From assembly GCA_938041595.1 (NCBI GenBank), contig CALITN010000028.1, forward strand, positions 1-9,800: a DNA stretch of 9,800 bases. Direction: 5' to 3'. The notes under the pieces are model-generated. The model ran no database searches. It worked only from the letters and a program-made list of their open reading frames with translations, and was not told the DNA's origin. Of the stretch, positions 7,200 to 9,800 are shown one piece after another. The first letter of the stretch is position 1, and every line of letters begins with the position of its first letter. Made by a program: the position numbers and the translations under genes. The DNA comes from an uncultured Flavobacteriaceae bacterium (GTDB taxonomy: Bacteria > Bacteroidota > Bacteroidia > Flavobacteriales > Flavobacteriaceae).

Positions 7200-7218
7200 G
7201 TTTTGGAGCTCCAAAACT
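7199..7218. repeat. Perfect 20-base palindrome at the antiporter stop
   Basis: The sequence is fully self-complementary: AGTTTTGGAG at 7199-7208 and CTCCAAAACT at 7209-7218, with a SacI-type GAGCTC core. Its first base is the last base of the antiporter TAA. As RNA it could form a stem of about 8 bp with a 4-base loop. The following ATTTCTAAATTT is AT-rich but not a clean T-run, so it may be a weak terminator, a decay barrier or a protein site. Confidence 0.6.
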
Positions 7219-7277
7219 ATTTCTAAATTTGAAATGACCCGTGAGCACTGTGACAACAGTGATGTTTAATTTAATGT

Positions 7278-7290
7278 AGAAAGGAGGTGT
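7278..7290 (+). promoter_or_regulatory. Extended Shine-Dalgarno sequence before a 4-codon ORF
   Basis: AGAAAGGAGGTGT is complementary over 13 bases (14 counting T7277) to the 16S rRNA 3' tail as I remember it for flavobacteria (ACACCTCCTTTCTA). All other starts in this window have weak or no SD sequences. The nearest ATG (7301-7303) is 13 bases after the GGAGG core, rather far for efficient initiation, and the ORF it opens stops after four codons. Confidence 0.45.
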
Positions 7291-7333
7291 CTTAGGTCTT
7301 ATGATAATCATTTAAGGAATAGTTCAAGACTTC

Positions 7334-7357
7334 AGGCCCTCACTACTGAGGCCTTTT
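7334..7357 (+). terminator. Terminator-like hairpin, plus strand
   Basis: AGGCCCTCA (7334-7342) pairs with TGAGGCCT (7347-7354) around a CTAC loop, with one bulged C at 7339 or a neighbouring C. Three more T follow (7355-7357), then A. The short T-run makes it weaker than the hairpin 30 bases downstream. The minus strand has no U-run after it, so it is oriented for plus-strand transcripts. Confidence 0.5.
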
Positions 7358-7381
7358 AGGAACTAGATCCTTATCTACTAT

Positions 7382-8587
7382 TTACAAAGCAGGCCGATGG
7401 GCCTGCTTTCTTTTTTGTTCCCATTCCAACACTTGCCGCCCGAGTTCCCCTAGAAAAGGAAACCCCAAACGATCGTATTCGTAGATATCATCGTTGAAAA
7501 TGGCATTGGCGTTAACCAAAATAGTGGCTGTGAGTAAAAACTCAATGCCGTTTTCTTTGTCTTCGATATATGCTGTATCGGTTAGGGTTCCGTAAGCATC
7601 CCCTACCTTGTTATAAATTCGGACTTTGGAAGACATCTGTCCGGGTTGATCGCCATAAATTAAGAATTTTACATAGCTGTCATAGTAGCCCTCTGCCAAG
7701 GTATAGCGTGGCGATTCACTCTCCAAAGTGTTACGGCTCATCCAATAGCGTAAAAAAGTATAGTCCTCTAGCAGCAACCCAAAACGTTCTTGTTCTTCAT
7801 AAATTTCGGGGAACAACACGCGTTTAAGCAGCGCTTCTAAACTTCGTATTGACAAGCGGTTTTTCCTTTGGAAATCCATCGGCCTTTGCACCAAAATACC
7901 ATCCTTCATAAACCCTCTACCCTTCAGTACACCGTCTAACCCTTCATTGGTTTGAGTATAATGAGACTGTCGGGATTCTTGTTTGTAATGGACGGTCTTC
8001 CCCTCAAAAAACTCATATTCCCAGCTGTTCACATTATCGGCTCCCAATAAAAATTTATGATGTATTTGCACCTCGGTAAACCCTCTTTTCTGAAGTTCCG
8101 TATTGATATAGTCACGCCCCAAAAAGTCAAATAAATAGTTGTAAGCATCGTTATCACTGACCAAAAATATTTTTTTGATTAGATGGCTTACGGTCAGTTG
8201 CTGTTGAGGGTGGGTACTATCACGAGCCGCAACAATCGCAGCTGTTTGCGGGTCTTTAATCCGAAAGGGGGTATCCATATCAACCGCAATCCCATCGGCT
8301 TGTAATTCTCTTAGACGTTGCAAACTTAAAATGGCGATAGGGAGTTTGGCGGTACTGGCAGGGTAAAAATACCGCGACTCATCCACCCCAAATTCAAAGG
8401 ACTTGAATAACGGTCTGTTTAAACTGTCTCGTTGAATCTGTGTATAGCGAATTTGGAGCGCATGTTGGTCTTGGTTTTTGATAATTGCAGCTATTTCTTT
8501 TTTTCCAGATTGCATAATCTGCTCCAAAGGATTCTCAGTAGAACAAGAAGCCATACCAATCATCAGTAATAAAAACAAAACGCGCAT
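7382..8587 (-). CDS. Class A beta-lactamase-like serine hydrolase, lipoprotein
   Basis: From the ATG at 8585-8587 the protein has 401 residues; a TTG five codons upstream would only lengthen the signal peptide. The N-terminus MRVLFLLLMIGMASC is a lipoprotein signal with lipidated Cys15, so it is anchored in a membrane, probably facing the periplasm. The penicillin-recognising fold is shown by Ser78-Thr-Ala-Lys81 (PASTAKLPIA), Ser144-Asp-Asn146 (LVSDNDAYNYL) and Lys327-Val-Gly329 in place of KTG. I see no ExxLN omega-loop motif with the Glu that class A enzymes use to hydrolyse the drug, and the protein is over 100 residues longer than a typical class A enzyme. It therefore fits the 'beta-lactamase enzyme family' serine hydrolases better than a resistance enzyme; the true substrate is unknown. 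Its last codons overlap a plus-strand terminator. Confidence 0.85.
   Translation of the reverse strand: MRVLFLLLMIGMASCSTENPLEQIMQSGKKEIAAIIKNQDQHALQIRYTQIQRDSLNRPLFKSFEFGVDESRYFYPASTAKLPIAILSLQRLRELQADGIAVDMDTPFRIKDPQTAAIVAARDSTHPQQQLTVSHLIKKIFLVSDNDAYNYLFDFLGRDYINTELQKRGFTEVQIHHKFLLGADNVNSWEYEFFEGKTVHYKQESRQSHYTQTNEGLDGVLKGRGFMKDGILVQRPMDFQRKNRLSIRSLEALLKRVLFPEIYEEQERFGLLLEDYTFLRYWMSRNTLESESPRYTLAEGYYDSYVKFLIYGDQPGQMSSKVRIYNKVGDAYGTLTDTAYIEDKENGIEFLLTATILVNANAIFNDDIYEYDRLGFPFLGELGRQVLEWEQKRKQAHRPAL
7386..7416 (+). terminator. Strong plus-strand terminator inside the opposing gene's 3' end
   Basis: A 10-bp perfect stem pairs AAAGCAGGCC (7386-7395) with GGCCTGCTTT (7400-7409) around a GATG loop, and the plus strand continues TTTCTTTTTT to 7416. 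This is a textbook terminator for the antiporter transcript. It lies within the last codons of the minus-strand hydrolase gene (encoding about QAHRPAL). On the minus strand no good U-run follows, so it would not serve the hydrolase gene equally well. Confidence 0.8.
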
Positions 8588-8611
8588 AAGTAACAGAATC
8601 AAAAAACGTCA

Positions 8612-8642
8612 CTAAAATACAGCCCTATAGAAAAAACCCAAA
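8612..8642 (-). promoter_or_regulatory. Putative promoter of the serine hydrolase gene
   Basis: On the minus strand TTTG (8642-8639) is followed after 19 bases by TATTTTAG (8619-8612). This matches the Bacteroidota TTTG / TAnnTTTG promoter with one mismatch in the -7 box and normal spacing. The ATG at 8587 lies 24 bases beyond the -7 box. It suggests that the hydrolase gene can be expressed apart from the lipoprotein gene upstream of it. Confidence 0.4.
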
Positions 8643-8661
8643 CAAGAGGAAGCCATTTTAC

Positions 8662-9648
8662 TTAATCGGCAGGGACAATCCGCAAATTCCGAATGCAGGC
8701 CGTAAATGGATAGATGGGTACTCCTTCATCGTCGATATCACCCAAATATTTGGAGAATACCAAGCTAAAAGAGTCTACTTGAGGCAATTCAACAACGACT
8801 TGACGGAACTCTGTTCGGTCGGTATCACCATCCTCCCAAAGATTTGGGATATCCTCCGAGGTTAGACCCGTAGGAATCGTTTCGCTGGGAAACATACTCA
8901 GCCCTAGCTTTCTACTTCCCTTATCTTGGTTGGGGAAAATTTGAAAGTCGTATTTGAATTCAAAAATTAATTTTTTTCGAATCCCTCCGAAACCGGTAAA
9001 AGGCTTCTTGATACGAACTACTTCGGAATTTGAGTAAAATGCTACTAAACTTTCCAAACAGATTGAAAAATCTCCATCCCCCGCTGGAGGAGACTTCCAT
9101 CCAACAGTGCCTGGAGAATCCCAAGCTTCCCAATTTTGACGATCATCCTTGTAGGAAATTTGTACGTAATCGTTTTCTACTTTACTCTCTACCGCACGTC
9201 TGTTGGAAGCTCCATGGAATACATCATACTTTCCAAAAACACGATAAGGAATCGTAATACTGTAAGGGATTGTAGTTTTTATCCCTCCATAGACCGTTTG
9301 CTCCTCAATCTCATCTGAAAGATACTGCGTGGTGCTTACTGTATAGGAAGAATTGGCCGTTTCCATCAATGGTTCAGCACCTTGAAAAACCCATACCAAA
9401 CTGTCAAAATTCTGTGTTTTGGTGATATACGTGATCTGCATGGTGTCCCGTTCTTCTAGTAAATGTTGGGAAAAACTTGCCGTGTTGTCCGAAGAAATGA
9501 ATTGAATATCTATACTTCCCTCATACCCATCGGTATAATTGGTTCTCGATATGATGGAGGACCCAATATCTTCGCTCGGCTGAATTAGAGTTGTTTTACT
9601 ACAAGCCGCCATTAACAAATAGACCGTAAAAAAATATAGTTTTTTCAT
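8662..9648 (-). CDS. Lipoprotein of unknown function with PKD-like segment
   Basis: The 328-residue protein starts at the ATG 9646-9648; an upstream in-frame TTG adds four residues without need. MKKLYFFTVYLLMAAC is a lipoprotein signal with lipidated Cys16. I do not recognise the family. Residues about 83-150 look like a degenerate PKD fold: LVWVFQGAEP resembles the W-x-F-x-G-x-x-P entry, and VFGKYDVFHGASN resembles the usual closing G-x-Y-x-V stretch. The part from about 190 is rich in beta-strand patterns with several aromatic residues (FEFKYDFQIFPN, SFSLVFSKYLG) and could be a jelly-roll-like or binding domain. No enzyme motif is visible. Such proteins in Bacteroidota often sit on the cell surface and bind glycans or other ligands, but no SusC/SusD genes are in view. 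A 74-base gap separates it from the hydrolase gene. Confidence 0.75.
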   Translation of the reverse strand: MKKLYFFTVYLLMAACSKTTLIQPSEDIGSSIISRTNYTDGYEGSIDIQFISSDNTASFSQHLLEERDTMQITYITKTQNFDSLVWVFQGAEPLMETANSSYTVSTTQYLSDEIEEQTVYGGIKTTIPYSITIPYRVFGKYDVFHGASNRRAVESKVENDYVQISYKDDRQNWEAWDSPGTVGWKSPPAGDGDFSICLESLVAFYSNSEVVRIKKPFTGFGGIRKKLIFEFKYDFQIFPNQDKGSRKLGLSMFPSETIPTGLTSEDIPNLWEDGDTDRTEFRQVVVELPQVDSFSLVFSKYLGDIDDEGVPIYPFTACIRNLRIVPAD

Positions 9649-9657
9649 TTCTCCTAA

Positions 9658-9665
9658 CAAAAGTA
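9658..9665 (-). promoter_or_regulatory. Putative -7 box for the unknown lipoprotein gene
   Basis: The minus strand reads TACTTTTG from 9665 to 9658, a full TAnnTTTG match 9 bases before the lipoprotein ATG. The closest upstream TTG is 26 bases away, longer than normal, and the leader would be almost absent. An AGGAG lies just before the ATG (9655-9651). Confidence 0.25.
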
Positions 9666-9684
9666 CAAAAACCCACTTTCAGCC

Positions 9685-9714
9685 TTGACTTCAATTCTGA
9701 TTTTCTTAATTTTA
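9685..9714 (+). promoter_or_regulatory. Putative promoter of the gene at the right edge
   Basis: TTG at 9685-9687 is followed after 19 bases by TAATTTTA (9707-9714), which matches the Bacteroidota TTG / TAnnTTTG promoter except for the last G. The ATG at 9731 lies 16 bases beyond the -7 box. The spacing and orientation fit the exported-protein gene that begins there. Confidence 0.4.
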
Positions 9715-9730
9715 AAGACCTTGCTAATGT

Positions 9731-9800
9731 ATGCGAACAATTTTTTATTTACTCTGTGCCATGGGGCTATTTGCTCAAGAATACGAAACGCAAAATTATA
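9731..9800 (+). CDS. Start of an exported protein gene (partial)
   Basis: The frame opens at ATG 9731-9733 and runs off the window after 23 codons. The visible residues start MRTIFYLLCAMGLFAQ and continue EYETQNY: a basic Arg, a hydrophobic core and a cleavage site between Ala and Gln, the classic Bacteroidota Sec signal peptide ending in 'FAQ'. The mature protein would be periplasmic, outer-membrane or secreted, and its function cannot be told from seven residues. An overlapping ATG at 9727 in another frame gives no signal peptide and is less likely. The gene is divergent from the lipoprotein gene across 82 bases and has a promoter-like match upstream. Confidence 0.65.
   Translation, partial: MRTIFYLLCAMGLFAQEYETQNY

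Larger units (their letters stand above)
7246..7357 (+). other. Structured spacer with very strong SD sequence; possible small RNA
   Basis: On the plus strand this stretch contains, in order: a stem-loop (CACTGT 7246-7251 with ACAGTG 7256-7261), the sequence AGAAAGGAGGTGT at 7278-7290, a possible stem GTCTT 7296-7300 with AAGAC 7326-7330, and a terminator-like hairpin at 7334-7354 followed by T. The SD sequence precedes an ATG at 7301 that opens only four codons (Met-Ile-Ile-Ile, TAA 7313-7315). It could be the antiporter 3' UTR or a separate small RNA. I see no convincing promoter inside it and recognise no RNA family, so this is a candidate only. Confidence 0.3.

Noticed and set aside
7277..7290. 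A fragment of a 16S rRNA gene
   Set aside because: The match is limited to about 14 bases; sequence on either side does not continue as 16S rRNA or as an rRNA spacer, so it is not a remnant gene.
7301..7315. The four-codon Met-Ile-Ile-Ile ORF as a real gene
   Set aside because: It is too short to annotate as a protein; it is reported only in connection with the strong SD sequence upstream.
7382..8587. An antibiotic-resistance beta-lactamase
   Set aside because: The omega-loop Glu motif is not visible, KTG is replaced by KVG and the length is atypical; resistance cannot be supported.
8588..8602. TTG start five codons upstream of the hydrolase ATG
   Set aside because: The ATG at 8587 already gives a complete lipoprotein signal peptide with a normal basic N-terminus; the TTG start puts only hydrophobic residues in front of it.
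9649..9660. TTG start four codons upstream of the unknown lipoprotein ATG
   Set aside because: The ATG at 9648 yields MKKLYFF, a standard signal start, and the upstream codons overlap the likely ribosome site and -7 box.

Overview
This window looks like core chromosome of a Bacteroidota species, most likely of the class Flavobacteriia. The gene order yceD-rpmF-fabH-accB-accC beside pdxA/ribE, a bL32 protein without its zinc cysteines, secreted proteins with Bacteroidota-style lipoboxes or an 'FAQ' cleavage site, AT-rich spacers, start codons mostly without Shine-Dalgarno (SD) sequences, and several TAnnTTTG -7 boxes all agree. I see no mobile element, CRISPR array, tRNA, rRNA gene or cargo island, and no spacer longer than about 190 bases.

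Left part (1-5267). The end of a plus-strand prolyl oligopeptidase gene converges on a long minus-strand block, with one symmetrical hairpin terminator between them. Read on the minus strand the block is pdxA (vitamin B6 synthesis), then yceD (DUF177, linked to 23S rRNA), rpmF (bL32), fabH (starts fatty acid elongation), accB and accC (biotin carrier and biotin carboxylase of acetyl-CoA carboxylase). It joins ribosome assembly to the first steps of lipid synthesis. A promoter-like box precedes yceD. A good minus-strand terminator sits just after rpmF, so the fabH-accB-accC part is probably expressed at a different level from yceD-rpmF. A 20-codon ORF lies between this terminator and fabH.

Middle part (5268-7381). 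A 46-base divergent spacer separates pdxA from ribE (riboflavin synthase). ribE is followed after 32 bases by a CPA1-type Na+/H+ antiporter gene. The 182-base spacer after the antiporter is the least ordinary non-coding stretch. It holds a 20-base perfect palindrome on the antiporter stop codon, a small stem-loop, an exceptionally long SD sequence (14 bases complementary to the 16S rRNA tail as I remember it for flavobacteria) before a four-codon ORF, and a terminator-like hairpin. A stronger plus-strand terminator follows, inside the last codons of the opposing gene.

Right part (7382-9800). On the minus strand are a lipoprotein of the class A beta-lactamase-like serine hydrolase family and, upstream of it, a lipoprotein of unknown function with a degenerate PKD-like segment. 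The last 70 bases start a plus-strand gene for an exported protein, divergent from that lipoprotein.

I find no convincing undescribed multi-gene system. The points worth a second look are regulatory: the spacer at 7199-7416, and the terminator plus short ORF between rpmF and fabH.
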